DNA of 23,499 nucleotides from Elusimicrobia bacterium RIFOXYB2_FULL_49_7 (GCA_001800515.1 MGVN01000147.1:1-23499); one strand, 5' to 3'. Positions 8,103 to 17,305 are shown, numbered from the stretch's first letter. The notes: generated by a model not told the origin, from the letters alone. Numbers and translations: made by a program.

Positions 8103-9586
8103 TATTGTCTTATGTTCTGGTTGAGACTATCTATATGTTTCTTAACATGCCGGCATAGGGATGCGGCATATGGCGTCTCATAACAATCCAGGGTGGCATA
8201 TATCCGGCTCTTCAGGGTTTCTGCTTGGGCGGGGGTTGCGGGTGCTTTGAGAATATGGCCATAAGTGATATGAAGAATCTGCCGGGCATCCTCCTGATCC
8301 ATGAGCAAGGGGAGCTCTGCATCGGAGAGCTCCTGCAGCGGGGGCACACGGAATTCATCGGCACTGATATGATAAAACAAGCGCGCATCCTGAAGCGATG
8401 CAAGCGCGATAGCGTGCATATCCCGATAAAGGGATGGTGCGTGTTTTGCTATCACGCGAACCGCTTCCAGCCAGTGTGTTCCTGCGGTTTTCACATGAAA
8501 ACCTTCCGACGCCTCTTCTCCCACAATGGGAAATATCCGGAATTTATCGCTTCCGGAATGGATGCTTAAGCGATAGCCTAAGGTACGGGCTATTTTGGCA
8601 TGTTCGCGGAATTGGTGTTGGAATTCCATCGCATCACCACGATAATCTATCCCCTTCTGGAATTCTCCGCAAAACCGGGGCGCAAGACTGGTAAAGCGAA
8701 CGCCCTTTTGTAGAAGTTCCAAGGCAACAAAAGCGTGGTCAGCAGGTCGGGTAATGGTAGCGGTCTCATCAATGGAGATTTCATAGTCCACGGAGTGGGG
8801 GGCACATCGGATTCGGGTTTCATACATCTCTACCATATGCGACAGGGCGGCGCGGTAGGTCAATACCGTACGTTCCAGGTCTGCTGGTTGCAGGATAATT
8901 CCCAATTTCAACAGGTTGGGATGCGGAGATTTTACATATTTCTGTTCCAGAAGGTGCCGTTCCGTTTCGGGCAAATCCAGGTACCGGGTATGCACTGTTT
9001 CTGGAGGAAGCAAAGCGATGTCTTTATGGATGTAATCGGAACAGTCTAAGGTTATCATGGTAAAACCGGATCGAATGGCATAGTCGATTTCTTCGCCTGT
9101 TTTAAGATGATCTCCATCTGCACCAAAGCCCTTGTCAAAGCCTTCCTGAAAGACAGCCCAGGAAGCAGCGTCCAATACTTCGGGGTAAGTGCGGCCGGTG
9201 AGTCGAAGCTCCCGCATGGATTGTTGGGCCAGAATGGGAAAAAAATCGGCATCGACCAAAGCGTCTAAGTGTCCGGGAGAGGCCAGACCCAATCGATCGC
9301 CCAAGCCCAAGGAACGGACGAACCCGGGGTTGGCGCACGGACGCATGAACGGAAAACGGGTACGCATGAGTTCGGTATTGGATGGAGATAAAGGGCAGAC
9401 CAGGGCGGCAGCGGTCTCGTCTGGCAGCGTGCGAAGCTCACCGATAAACCCGCTCGGGATGAGTTTGCCGGGTTCAGCCTGAACGATCAGTTTTTTGCTG
9501 TTATCAATGCGGGCCAGGAAATAACGAACCCCTTCCTGTATTCGAAGGGAATGCGGATATATTTTCATGTCACTTGTTATTGCCAT
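8102..9586 (-). CDS. uxaE: Tagaturonate epimerase family protein (UxaE type)
   Basis: About 494 residues, the usual size for this family. UxaE enzymes, first described from Thermotoga, interconvert D-tagaturonate and D-fructuronate in galacturonate breakdown. Recognisable family blocks are SGFTMITLDCSDYIHKD, SLAPRFCGEFQKGIDY and IHSGSDKFRIFPIVG. No signal peptide is present, so the protein is cytoplasmic. I chose ATG 9586, about 18 bases after an AGGAGG. In-frame alternatives are GTG 9622 (inside the upstream gene) and ATG 9568. It sits between the solute-binding protein and the esterase genes, which links the transporter to uronic acids. It is the best clue to the operon's substrate. Confidence 0.88.
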   Translation of the reverse strand: MAITSDMKIYPHSLRIQEGVRYFLARIDNSKKLIVQAEPGKLIPSGFIGELRTLPDETAAALVCPLSPSNTELMRTRFPFMRPCANPGFVRSLGLGDRLGLASPGHLDALVDADFFPILAQQSMRELRLTGRTYPEVLDAASWAVFQEGFDKGFGADGDHLKTGEEIDYAIRSGFTMITLDCSDYIHKDIALLPPETVHTRYLDLPETERHLLEQKYVKSPHPNLLKLGIILQPADLERTVLTYRAALSHMVEMYETRIRCAPHSVDYEISIDETATITRPADHAFVALELLQKGVRFTSLAPRFCGEFQKGIDYRGDAMEFQHQFREHAKIARTLGYRLSIHSGSDKFRIFPIVGEEASEGFHVKTAGTHWLEAVRVIAKHAPSLYRDMHAIALASLQDARLFYHISADEFRVPPLQELSDAELPLLMDQEDARQILHITYGHILKAPATPAQAETLKSRIYATLDCYETPYAASLCRHVKKHIDSLNQNIRQ

Positions 9587-9600
9587 ATAGCATGGAGAAA

Positions 9601-11331
9601 TTACTCCTCCTTCTCTCGCCACTTCTCTATTGTGGAAAGCTGAGAAGCCGTACCGAAAAGCTGAATACTCCGTTCATCGAACTGACGGCTGAAATAGGAG
9701 AGGGAAGGCAAAGAGAAGAGCCAAACACCCAAAGCCAATTTCTGGTCCAGTTCATCGACCCTACGCGCATAAGCCTGCTTGTCGCCAATCTCATGTGTTG
9801 ACATAAAACCATACACGTCCTCCAGTAGGGCCTTGATATCCGCCTGATTGGCCGGGGCGGAAGCCAAATCCAGACGAAAGAAATTTTTATCGGCACGGAA
9901 AGAAGACGGATCTACGGACAGGGCGCCGGTTTTAGAGTCAGCCAGGGTCAAGAGGTTGATCTGATAGACCGAGAAATCAGGTTCGCGCAGAAAGAGAGCA
10001 TAGAGATCAAATAAAAAGTTGCTTCGGTATCCGGTCACGGGCACCAACACGGCATCATACTCTCCCTTCGCCATACTTTCATTGTTCACGGCGACCGTCT
10101 TGATTTTGCCGAGTGTTATGGCAGGATCATTCAATATGTCCATCAGCTCCGCGAGCTCTTCGCGGTTATCATATTGCAGACAGGTTTGGATGCGGACCGT
10201 GTCCGTCAACAGGGAAAGATCGGGCGCCGCCCTTTCCTTAACAGGCATCACAATCTGTTCTTCGATATAATAGGAGGAGGAAGGAAAGAGGCTGTAGTTT
10301 AGATAGTCGACGTAATTATTTTTGTCGCCTTTGTAGTTTGCGATATGGCGCTGTTGTTCGGTACCGATACGGAAGAAACGGCGCAATATTTTTTCGTTAT
10401 TAATCAGATTGCGGACAGCCATTCTTTTTTCAAGGGACATACGCTCCGTATTGAACAACAGGGCGAAAAAACAGGTACTCACATTGGATTTATAGAAATA
10501 TTCGTTGGAATCGGAAAGCATGGGAGAGAGGGCCCCGAAAGGGGTGGAGAGCAAGCTGTTGATGTTGCGGTTTCGCAGTTCGGTGATAAAGGTGCTGTTA
10601 TCAATAAAGGGTTTCAGCACGGTGGTGGTGATGCGGGCCGGTTCAGCCGGGTGCTTATGGAAATAAATAGCATCCTCATATTCTCCGGCTTTCAGGTATG
10701 GTCCTGTGCCGTTTTCATAAGCAGGGGCAGCCATGTCGGACTGAGCGGGCAGGACTTTGAAGGAGAGCACTTCTTTGATGTCACTTTCGGTCCAAATTCT
10801 ATCCGGCCGAAATTGGAACCGAATTTCGTTATTTTCATCCGGTCCGGTAAAATCAAAATCCGCTATGGCCTGGGAAACCAGGATGTAATCCGGAGACAGG
10901 GAACTCAGGGTCTGAATGCGGCGAAGAGTGAATTTCAAGTCTTTTGCCGTAAAGCGGACCTCTTCAGCCGGCGTGACGGTCACCTTTTTCTTTTCCATGG
11001 TGACTCGATAAGAACGGTGCCAGATTTTCTTAGGTTTAAGTCGGATGCGGACGATATTGCCCAAATCGATCCCCATCAATTCACCCAGGCCATCCTCAAA
11101 GACAATGCCGCTCTTATTGGCCGACACATTGAAAATGCCGTCAAAGATCACCTCATCCAGCTTGTCTCCAATGGGCACACTACTCATTACATGGGGATCG
11201 ATTTTCGGTTTTTCATGGGAAATGTAGGGCAACGCTATCTGATCGGATAGATTTTTATTCAAGATTAAGAAATAGACCAGTGCAGCCGCGACAAGAAGGA
11301 CTGCGATACTGATGATCACGCCTTTTTTCAT
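9601..11331 (-). CDS. Family-5 extracellular solute-binding protein, membrane-anchored and divergent
   Basis: The 576-residue protein begins with MKKG and a single hydrophobic helix (about 5-23) with no lipobox Cys and no clear cleavage site. It is probably tethered to the inner membrane. The outside part fits the SBP_bac_5 family (oligopeptide, nickel and oligosaccharide binding): FTAKDLKFTLRRI at 127-139 corresponds to the family's TAxDVxFTL element, and GTGPY at 208-212 is the characteristic GTGPY motif. Otherwise the sequence is divergent. It is the first gene of the eight-gene operon, behind AAAGGCGG and a promoter at 11380-11408. It should deliver substrate to the two permeases downstream. 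Confidence 0.83.
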   Translation of the reverse strand: MKKGVIISIAVLLVAAALVYFLILNKNLSDQIALPYISHEKPKIDPHVMSSVPIGDKLDEVIFDGIFNVSANKSGIVFEDGLGELMGIDLGNIVRIRLKPKKIWHRSYRVTMEKKKVTVTPAEEVRFTAKDLKFTLRRIQTLSSLSPDYILVSQAIADFDFTGPDENNEIRFQFRPDRIWTESDIKEVLSFKVLPAQSDMAAPAYENGTGPYLKAGEYEDAIYFHKHPAEPARITTTVLKPFIDNSTFITELRNRNINSLLSTPFGALSPMLSDSNEYFYKSNVSTCFFALLFNTERMSLEKRMAVRNLINNEKILRRFFRIGTEQQRHIANYKGDKNNYVDYLNYSLFPSSSYYIEEQIVMPVKERAAPDLSLLTDTVRIQTCLQYDNREELAELMDILNDPAITLGKIKTVAVNNESMAKGEYDAVLVPVTGYRSNFLFDLYALFLREPDFSVYQINLLTLADSKTGALSVDPSSFRADKNFFRLDLASAPANQADIKALLEDVYGFMSTHEIGDKQAYARRVDELDQKLALGVWLFSLPSLSYFSRQFDERSIQLFGTASQLSTIEKWREKEE

Positions 11332-11379
11332 AAATACCGCCTTTTGTTAAACAGAGTAACAAATTGACTCAATAGATGT

Positions 11380-11408
11380 AATATAATCAACAGGATATAC
11401 TCATTCAA
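11380..11408 (-). promoter_or_regulatory. Sigma-70-type promoter for the eight-gene transporter operon
   Basis: On the minus strand TTGAAT (11408-11403) is followed after 17 bases by TATATT (11385-11380). Transcription would start near 11373, leaving a leader of about 40 bases before ATG 11331. The rest of the 11332-11545 intergenic region is AT-rich and shows no clear operator. For the divergent plus-strand operon only a weak candidate is visible: TTGTGG at 11462-11467, 16 bases, then TATATA at 11484-11489. Confidence 0.5.
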
Positions 11409-11545
11409 CTTTTCTGCAAAGAAAGAGGCTTGGAGGATCATAAAAAGACAGGAAGAAACATTTGTGGTCATTGACCGCTATTTTATATATTTTTTCGTTA
11501 TGTTTTTCCGCTTATTATTCCATTAAAATCAAGGAGGTATACCTT

Positions 11546-12247
11546 ATGGAAACCAATGTCTTGCTTCTCTTTCTATTGGCTGGGGTTACATTATCCGCCT
11601 ATGTCACAGCGATTAACTCAAAAGGAACCGTGCGTATCGTTCTTTCTTATATATTAGCATCGCTCGTTCTGCTTATAACCGTGTTTTGTATCATGAAACA
11701 CAGCTCCAGCCAGGAACTGGCTGAAAAGGAAGCGGAAAAAGTACGGCAAAAAGCCCAGTATGAGGAACAGCTCCGTCAGGCCGAACTCCAACGCCAGGCC
11801 GAAGAGAACGCCCGTTTGGCAGCAGAATCCAACCAGGCCGCTTCGGGAATCGAAGCGCAGAAACAGTACAAGGACGCCTTGCTGTCCATCGTCAATTCCG
11901 GGGCCGGTGTGGCACGCGCCATCTTAGGCGTGGATGTGGAGAATGAAAATGCGGATATGGATGCACTGCTTTCAAAATCCAATAGCCTCAAAATTCAGGC
12001 CAACAGCCTGAAGACCAAACTCAGCGACCTGACCGCGCCCGAAGGGACCCAGACTCTGGATGAAGGACGCAAGAACGCTGAAAAAGGATTGCAGCTTTTG
12101 GCTGCTTCGGCCAATGCTTTCAACCTCTTTTTCAAAGCCGAAGACGAAAATGAAGAGGACGAACGTTTTGATCTTTACCGGCAAAATGCTAAAGCTGCTT
12201 CAGGTGCTTTGTCCAAAGCCGCCGGCCTCATTGAAAAAGTGCAGTAA
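11546..12247 (+). CDS. Two-helix membrane protein with a charged coiled coil, unknown function
   Basis: ATG 11546 is set by a perfect AAGGAGG nine bases upstream. An in-frame TTG at 11462 has no such support. The 233-residue product has two transmembrane helices (about 4-22 and 28-49), then a Glu/Gln/Arg-rich segment (about 54-96) of the EAEKVRQKAQYEEQLRQAEL type that should form a long coiled coil. An all-helical C-terminal domain follows, with small-residue heptads and an acidic DENEEDE patch. Both termini are probably on the same side of the membrane. I recognise no family. It lies 27 bases upstream of gcvH on the same strand and probably shares its transcript. Confidence 0.8.
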   Translation: METNVLLLFLLAGVTLSAYVTAINSKGTVRIVLSYILASLVLLITVFCIMKHSSSQELAEKEAEKVRQKAQYEEQLRQAELQRQAEENARLAAESNQAASGIEAQKQYKDALLSIVNSGAGVARAILGVDVENENADMDALLSKSNSLKIQANSLKTKLSDLTAPEGTQTLDEGRKNAEKGLQLLAASANAFNLFFKAEDENEEDERFDLYRQNAKAASGALSKAAGLIEKVQ

Positions 12248-12274
12248 CCTCCCAATTATTGAAAGGAAGACGTC

Positions 12275-12652
12275 ATGAGCAACATCCCGCAAGAGTTGAA
12301 ATACACGAAAGACCATGAATGGGCCAAGGTGGAAGGCAAAACCGCCCTTGTCGGCATTACGGACCATGCCCAACATGAACTGGGAGACATCATTTACGTC
12401 GAATTGCCGCAAGTGGGAGCTGAGGTGACAAAAGGCGCCCAATTCGGTGAAATCGAAGCCGTTAAAACCGTGGCGCCGCTCAATGCCCCGCTTTCAGGCA
12501 AGGTGGTGGAAGTCAATAATGTACTGGCCGATAATGCGGGCGTCATCAATTCCGATGCCTATGCTGCCGGCTGGATCATTAAGGTCGAACTCTCTCATCC
12601 CGAGGAAGCGGCTTCCCTGCTGTCAGCTGATCAATATCAGGAACTGCTCTAA
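12275..12652 (+). CDS. gcvH: Glycine cleavage system H protein
   Basis: The 125-residue product is the lipoyl carrier that shuttles the aminomethyl group between the P, T and L components of the glycine cleavage system. The family pattern HEWAKVEG near residues 14-21, GITDHAQHELGDIIYVELP, and the lipoylation site EAVKTVAPLNAP with Lys64 are all present. Length is normal. It has a GAAAGGAAG ribosome site and is followed after a single base by gcvPA. The short gap means tight coupling between carrier and decarboxylase synthesis. Confidence 0.97.
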   Translation: MSNIPQELKYTKDHEWAKVEGKTALVGITDHAQHELGDIIYVELPQVGAEVTKGAQFGEIEAVKTVAPLNAPLSGKVVEVNNVLADNAGVINSDAYAAGWIIKVELSHPEEAASLLSADQYQELL

Positions 12653-12653
12653 A

Positions 12654-13997
12654 ATGAGCGGTTATACTTCGCTCGGAAAAGGGGAAAAAGAAGCGTTACT
12701 GTCCGCCATCGGCGTCTCCTCTTTCGAAGAACTTCTGAGCGCCATTCCATCGGACCTTCGAGAGAAAAAGGGGCTCTCTCTGCCGGACGGTCTGAGCGAA
12801 TACGAAACCTTTCGTACACTGCGCAACCTTTCCGAAAAAAACGTGGGCAGCGACCATTGGAACACCTTCCTGGGCGCCGGAATTTACAACCATTATGTGC
12901 CGGCTGCGGTATCGGAAATAGTCTCCCGCTCCGAGTTTTTGACCGCCTATACCCCTTATCAAGCTGAAGTCAGCCAGGGAACGCTCCAATCCATCTACGA
13001 ATACCAGAGCATGATTTGCGAGCTGACCGGCATGGAGGTCTCAAACGCCTCTCTCTATGACGGTGCCACAGCTCTGGTTGAAGCCATGCGCATGAGCCGC
13101 GCCCTATACAAAGGTAATGGCCGTTGCTTTCTAATCCCTGCGTCGCTCCATCCTCATTACAAAGAGGTGCTTCGGACCAGCGCCCACTGCCTTAAAATCG
13201 ACCTGGTCGAAATTCCGACAGATCAAACAGGGGGCGTGGATATCCGTTCATTGGCCGCGCTGTTGAATGAACATACTTTCGGCGTGGCCCTTTGTTCCCC
13301 CAACTTTTTCGGCGTGGTAGAGGATGTGACCGCTGTGGCCGCACTCAAGACAAAACACCCGTTCCTGCTGACCGTGGTACCGAATCTGCTCTCTCTGGCC
13401 CTGCTCGAAGCGCCCGGTAAACAAGGCGCAGACATCTGCTGTGGGGAAGCGCATTATCTGGCTTCCGGACCCGCTTTCGGCGGCCCGCTGTTAGGTTTCT
13501 TTTCAACCTTCCGTCGGAACATCCGTCAGATGCCGGGCCGCATTGTAGGCAAGACCGTGGACAAAGAAGGTAAACGGGCCTTTGTGCTGACGGCCCAGAC
13601 CCGTGAACAACATATCCGCCGCGAAAAAGCAACCAGCAATATCTGCTCCAATGAAGGGCTGCTGGCCCTTTGCGCCACCATCACCTTGTCCCTGCTGGGC
13701 AAGGAGGGGTTGTGCGATATGGCCAAGCTGAATGTGGACAAGGCTCAATATGCGCGTCAGGCGCTCCGGGCCAAGAAAAACGTTCGGCTGCCCTTCAGTG
13801 GCCCCTGTTTCAACGAATTCACGGTAGAGTTGAAGGACGGCGGCCTTGACGCGCTCTTTGCCAAAGCCGCGGAACAAAAGGTTCTGCCCGGTGTTCGCCT
13901 CGATCGCATGAATCCGGCCTGGGCAAACCGGGTGCTTATCTGCATCACGGATAAAAAGACCAAAGCGGACATTGATCAGCTTATCGCCTTGTTTTAA
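12654..13997 (+). CDS. gcvPA: Glycine dehydrogenase (decarboxylating) subunit 1
   Basis: The 447-residue product is the N-terminal half of the two-subunit glycine decarboxylase (P protein). It pairs with GcvPB to decarboxylate glycine and load the aminomethyl group on GcvH. Recognisable stretches are FLGAGIYNHYVPA, TAYTPYQAEVSQGTLQSIYE, GMEVSNASLYDGATA and, near the C-terminus, TREQHIRREKATSNICSNE. The start is ATG 12654, one base after the gcvH stop. An in-frame extension back into gcvH (to 12447) has no support. The PLP-binding lysine is in the partner subunit, as usual for split P proteins. Confidence 0.96.
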   Translation: MSGYTSLGKGEKEALLSAIGVSSFEELLSAIPSDLREKKGLSLPDGLSEYETFRTLRNLSEKNVGSDHWNTFLGAGIYNHYVPAAVSEIVSRSEFLTAYTPYQAEVSQGTLQSIYEYQSMICELTGMEVSNASLYDGATALVEAMRMSRALYKGNGRCFLIPASLHPHYKEVLRTSAHCLKIDLVEIPTDQTGGVDIRSLAALLNEHTFGVALCSPNFFGVVEDVTAVAALKTKHPFLLTVVPNLLSLALLEAPGKQGADICCGEAHYLASGPAFGGPLLGFFSTFRRNIRQMPGRIVGKTVDKEGKRAFVLTAQTREQHIRREKATSNICSNEGLLALCATITLSLLGKEGLCDMAKLNVDKAQYARQALRAKKNVRLPFSGPCFNEFTVELKDGGLDALFAKAAEQKVLPGVRLDRMNPAWANRVLICITDKKTKADIDQLIALF

Positions 13998-14007
13998 AAA
14001 GGACATT

Positions 14008-15462
14008 ATGGACAACAAGCTCATTTTCGAAAGAAGCGTGACCGGACGTCGGGGTGTCTCCCTGCCGGTTTCCGATGTGCCGGTATCGGATATGGCCTCT
14101 CTTTTTCCACCCGCCTTTCTGCGGCAAGCCGCGGCCCGACTGCCTGAAGCGACCGAGCCCGAAGTGGTGCGCCATTACGTCAATCTGTCTTCATTGAATT
14201 ATCATATCGACAAAGGCATTTATCCGCTCGGTTCCTGCACCATGAAGTACAATCCCAAGGTCAACGAAAAATGCGCCCGTTTCGAAGGATTCGAAGCGCT
14301 TCATCCGTTGGCCGAACCGAGCCATTGCCAGGGCGCCTTGGAGCTCATGGTTCATCTGGAGCGGATGCTGGCCGAAATCTCGGGTATGCACAGCGTCTCG
14401 TTGCAACCGGTGGCCGGTGCGCACGGCGAATTAACCGCTCTCATGGTCATCCACGCTTATCACCGTCATCGCGGTGCGGAACGGCGCTTTGTGCTTATTC
14501 CGGACTCGGCCCATGGCACCAACCCGGCTTCCGTGGTGCTGGCCGGTTATGAACCGCGCGGTATTAAATCCGGTGCGGACGGAACCATCGACTTGGACGA
14601 CCTCCGTGCCAAGATGGACGAAGAAGTTGCTGCCATCATGATCACCAACCCCAATACCCTGGGCCTTTTCGAAAAGAACATCACGGAGATTGGCCGGATT
14701 GTGCATGATAAGGGCGGACTGCTTTACATGGACGGCGCGAATCTCAACGCACTCATGGGCATCGTGAAACCGGGGAAAATCGGTTTTGATGTACTTCATT
14801 TCAACCTGCACAAGACCTTTTCCACCCCACACGGGGGCGGCGGTCCGGGTGCCGGCCCTATCGGCGTCAGCGAAGCCCTGGCCCCTTTCCTGCCTTGCCC
14901 CCGCATTCGCAAGACGGATAAAGGGTATTCTTTTGCCGAACCCCATGCCCTCTCCATTGGCCGGGTTCACTCTTTTTACGGTAATTTCCTGGTCATGGTC
15001 CGCGCCTATGCGTATATCCTTTCCTTGGGCGGTAAGGGGTTGGCTCAAGCCACGGAAAATGCCATATTAAACGCCAACTATCTCTTTAAAAAAATCCGCG
15101 ATCACTTTCAGGTCCCCTATCCGGGCCATGCGCTCCACGAATTTGTTCTCTCCGGCTCTCTTTTCGGCGACAAGGGTATCAAAACGCTCGATATCGCGAA
15201 ACGGATGCTGGATTACGGCGTTTATGCCCCCACGATCTATTTTCCGCTTATTGTCAACGAAGCCATCATGGTGGAACCCACGGAGACCGAAAGCCGCGAG
15301 GAACTGGATCGATTTATTTCCGTGATGGAAAGCATCGTCCGGGAAATCCGGGAGAATCCGGAGGTGGTCAAGAATGCGCCCCATACGACACCGGTGCGGC
15401 GGCTTGACGAAGCGAAGGCAGCCAAAGAACTCGATATCAATTACTTTTCAAAACAGGTTTGA
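14008..15462 (+). CDS. gcvPB: Glycine dehydrogenase (decarboxylating) subunit 2
   Basis: The 484-residue product is the C-terminal, PLP-binding half of the split P protein. Key blocks are SLNYHIDKGIYPLGSCTMKY, the central SAHGTNPASVVLAGY, and LHKTFSTPHGGGGPGAGP with the probable PLP-linked Lys269. ATG 14008 follows AAAAAGGA and lies ten bases after the gcvPA stop. An upstream in-frame start inside gcvPA is not needed. No gcvT or lpd gene accompanies it in this window, so the T and L proteins must be encoded elsewhere for a working complex. Confidence 0.97.
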   Translation: MDNKLIFERSVTGRRGVSLPVSDVPVSDMASLFPPAFLRQAAARLPEATEPEVVRHYVNLSSLNYHIDKGIYPLGSCTMKYNPKVNEKCARFEGFEALHPLAEPSHCQGALELMVHLERMLAEISGMHSVSLQPVAGAHGELTALMVIHAYHRHRGAERRFVLIPDSAHGTNPASVVLAGYEPRGIKSGADGTIDLDDLRAKMDEEVAAIMITNPNTLGLFEKNITEIGRIVHDKGGLLYMDGANLNALMGIVKPGKIGFDVLHFNLHKTFSTPHGGGGPGAGPIGVSEALAPFLPCPRIRKTDKGYSFAEPHALSIGRVHSFYGNFLVMVRAYAYILSLGGKGLAQATENAILNANYLFKKIRDHFQVPYPGHALHEFVLSGSLFGDKGIKTLDIAKRMLDYGVYAPTIYFPLIVNEAIMVEPTETESREELDRFISVMESIVREIRENPEVVKNAPHTTPVRRLDEAKAAKELDINYFSKQV

Positions 15463-15478
15463 CCACGGAGTGCAGGGC

Positions 15479-17275
15479 ATGAATTTACGTAAAATAACGG
15501 GCTTTTCCCTGATTCTTGTTTTTCTCGCCATCTTGGGTGGGGGCTGGCTTTTCGATCATACCCGTGCCGAGGGGGACGATTTTTACGAAAGCCTATTGCG
15601 ACTCGACGATATGTTCCGCAAAGTAAAGACCCACTATGTCGTGGATGTGCCAGCGGAATCGCTTGTGGTCTATGCGGTGGACGGGATGCGCGGGATTCTG
15701 GATCCGCACACCAACTACTTTGAGGAAAAGGAATACGATAATCTGATGATCCAGACAAAAGGGGAATTCGGCGGTCTGGGCATCAACATCGGCCTCACGG
15801 ATAATGTACTCACGGTTATTGCTCCTCTGCCCATCCCCAATTCACCGGCCATGAAGGTCGGTCTTTTGTCCGGAGACCGCATCCTGAAAATCAACAATGA
15901 AACCACGAAAGGCATGGATCTGGATATCGCGGTCACCAAATTGCGCGGTCCCAAGGGTAGCAAGGTGACCATCTCCATTCTTCGGGAAGGGGTGCCCGAT
16001 GTTTTTGATGTGGAACTGGAACGGGATATTATAAAAATCAACAGTGTTCCTTATTTCGGTATGTTGGATGAAAAGGCTAAGATCGGATACATCAAACTGG
16101 TCAGTTTCACCCAGGATACGGACAAGGAGATGGAAGTGGCCATCAAGGCGCTGATTAAAAAAGGGATTGCCTCGCTGGTGCTTGATTTGCGAAGCAATCC
16201 GGGCGGACTCCTCAATCAGGCAGTGCGTGTATCGGAATTTTTCCTGCCTCCGGATCGGATGATTGTCTATACCAAGGGACGTTCGGAAAAGAGCGCAGCG
16301 GTCTTTAAATCCACCCGGACTCCGCTTCTGGATCCCGCCATTCCCTTGCTGGTCCTCGTCAATCAGGGCAGCGCCTCAGCTTCAGAGATCGTGTCCGGTG
16401 CCATCCAGGATCACGATCGTGGCGTTATTTTGGGCAATGAAACCTTTGGCAAGGGCTCGGTCCAGACCATTCTGCCGCTTGAACGAAACAAGGCGCTTAA
16501 ACTGACCACCGCCTACTATTATACCCCGAGCGGACGTTGCATCAACAAAGTGTACAACGAAGTGGGTGTTTCCCGACACGAAAAGGAGCGGAAGCTGGAA
16601 AGCGAACTGGAAAAGCTGCGAAACGAAGGCAAGGATACCACCAAGGTCTCTCTGCCCAAAGAGGCGTTCAAAACCCTGGGTGTGGGCCGCACCGTGTACG
16701 CCTCGGGCGGCATCTCTCCGGACATCGACATGCAGGCTGAACGCTACTCCCCGCTTGAAATCGAGCTCCTGCGGAAATCGCTTCTGTTTCAATTTGCGGT
16801 TTCCGAAGTGGCTAAAATGAAGACAAAAGGAATCACTTTGCAGGAAGATAAACTGACGGTAACAGATAACCTGTATGATCAGTTCATCGCCTTTTGTAAG
16901 GACAAAAAACTCGATTACAATACCCCGGAACAGACTGTTTTCAAAGAGATGAAGGAGGCCCTTGTTCGCACACGCCGCAATCCGCGGGACACGACCCATC
17001 TTTTGACCGGGCCCAATGATGCGGAAATCGATCAGAAACTGTCTGAACTGGAAAAGGTGATGGCAAAAGATAAGGACTATGCCTTCAATCGTTACAAGAG
17101 CATCATTCAGGATCAGCTGACGCTTTCATTCCTCTCGGTCGGCATCGGTCAGGATGCCTATTATCGCCATGCTCTGAAGAACGATAATTATATCGCTGCG
17201 GCCGTCGATATCCTCAAGAACCGCAAGCGCTACGACAGTATTCTGAAAAAAGATTTCAGGAAAGAGGGAATATAA
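15479..17275 (+). CDS. ctpA: C-terminal processing peptidase, S41 family (CtpA/Prc type)
   Basis: This 598-residue periplasmic serine protease trims or degrades proteins from their C-termini. Residues 7-24 are a hydrophobic signal or anchor, about 90-180 a PDZ domain (GGLGINIG), and about 200-360 the S41 core. GSASASE at 297-303 holds the catalytic Ser300, and FGKGSVQ at 323-329 the catalytic Lys325. After residue 380 a long charged C-terminal part follows, with a predicted coiled coil (KERKLESELEKLRNEG) and further helices. It makes the protein longer than a minimal CtpA. ATG 15479 has a GGAG site. The gene lies 16 bases after gcvPB and probably reads through from it. Confidence 0.93.
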   Translation: MNLRKITGFSLILVFLAILGGGWLFDHTRAEGDDFYESLLRLDDMFRKVKTHYVVDVPAESLVVYAVDGMRGILDPHTNYFEEKEYDNLMIQTKGEFGGLGINIGLTDNVLTVIAPLPIPNSPAMKVGLLSGDRILKINNETTKGMDLDIAVTKLRGPKGSKVTISILREGVPDVFDVELERDIIKINSVPYFGMLDEKAKIGYIKLVSFTQDTDKEMEVAIKALIKKGIASLVLDLRSNPGGLLNQAVRVSEFFLPPDRMIVYTKGRSEKSAAVFKSTRTPLLDPAIPLLVLVNQGSASASEIVSGAIQDHDRGVILGNETFGKGSVQTILPLERNKALKLTTAYYYTPSGRCINKVYNEVGVSRHEKERKLESELEKLRNEGKDTTKVSLPKEAFKTLGVGRTVYASGGISPDIDMQAERYSPLEIELLRKSLLFQFAVSEVAKMKTKGITLQEDKLTVTDNLYDQFIAFCKDKKLDYNTPEQTVFKEMKEALVRTRRNPRDTTHLLTGPNDAEIDQKLSELEKVMAKDKDYAFNRYKSIIQDQLTLSFLSVGIGQDAYYRHALKNDNYIAAAVDILKNRKRYDSILKKDFRKEGI

Positions 17276-17305
17276 GCGGTTTTTGATCGATTCAGCAGCC
17301 CTCCG

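Noticed and set aside
10345..11250. A 301-codon plus-strand open frame opposite the solute-binding protein gene.
   Set aside because: It has no recognisable motifs or ribosome site, and the opposite strand encodes a family-consistent protein with GTGPY in an operon.
11364..11387. TTGACT and TATAAT on the plus strand as a promoter for the 11546 gene.
   Set aside because: The spacer is only 12 bases, too short for sigma-70.
12447..12653. An extension of gcvPA back into gcvH.
   Set aside because: It would overlap most of the gcvH 3' half in another frame. The family N-terminus fits ATG 12654.
14431..15048. A 205-codon minus-strand open frame opposite gcvPB.
   Set aside because: It is a shadow of a highly conserved gene, with low-complexity composition and no start signals.
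16382..16999. A 205-codon minus-strand open frame opposite ctpA.
   Set aside because: The plus strand carries the S41 catalytic motifs; the antisense product resembles nothing.
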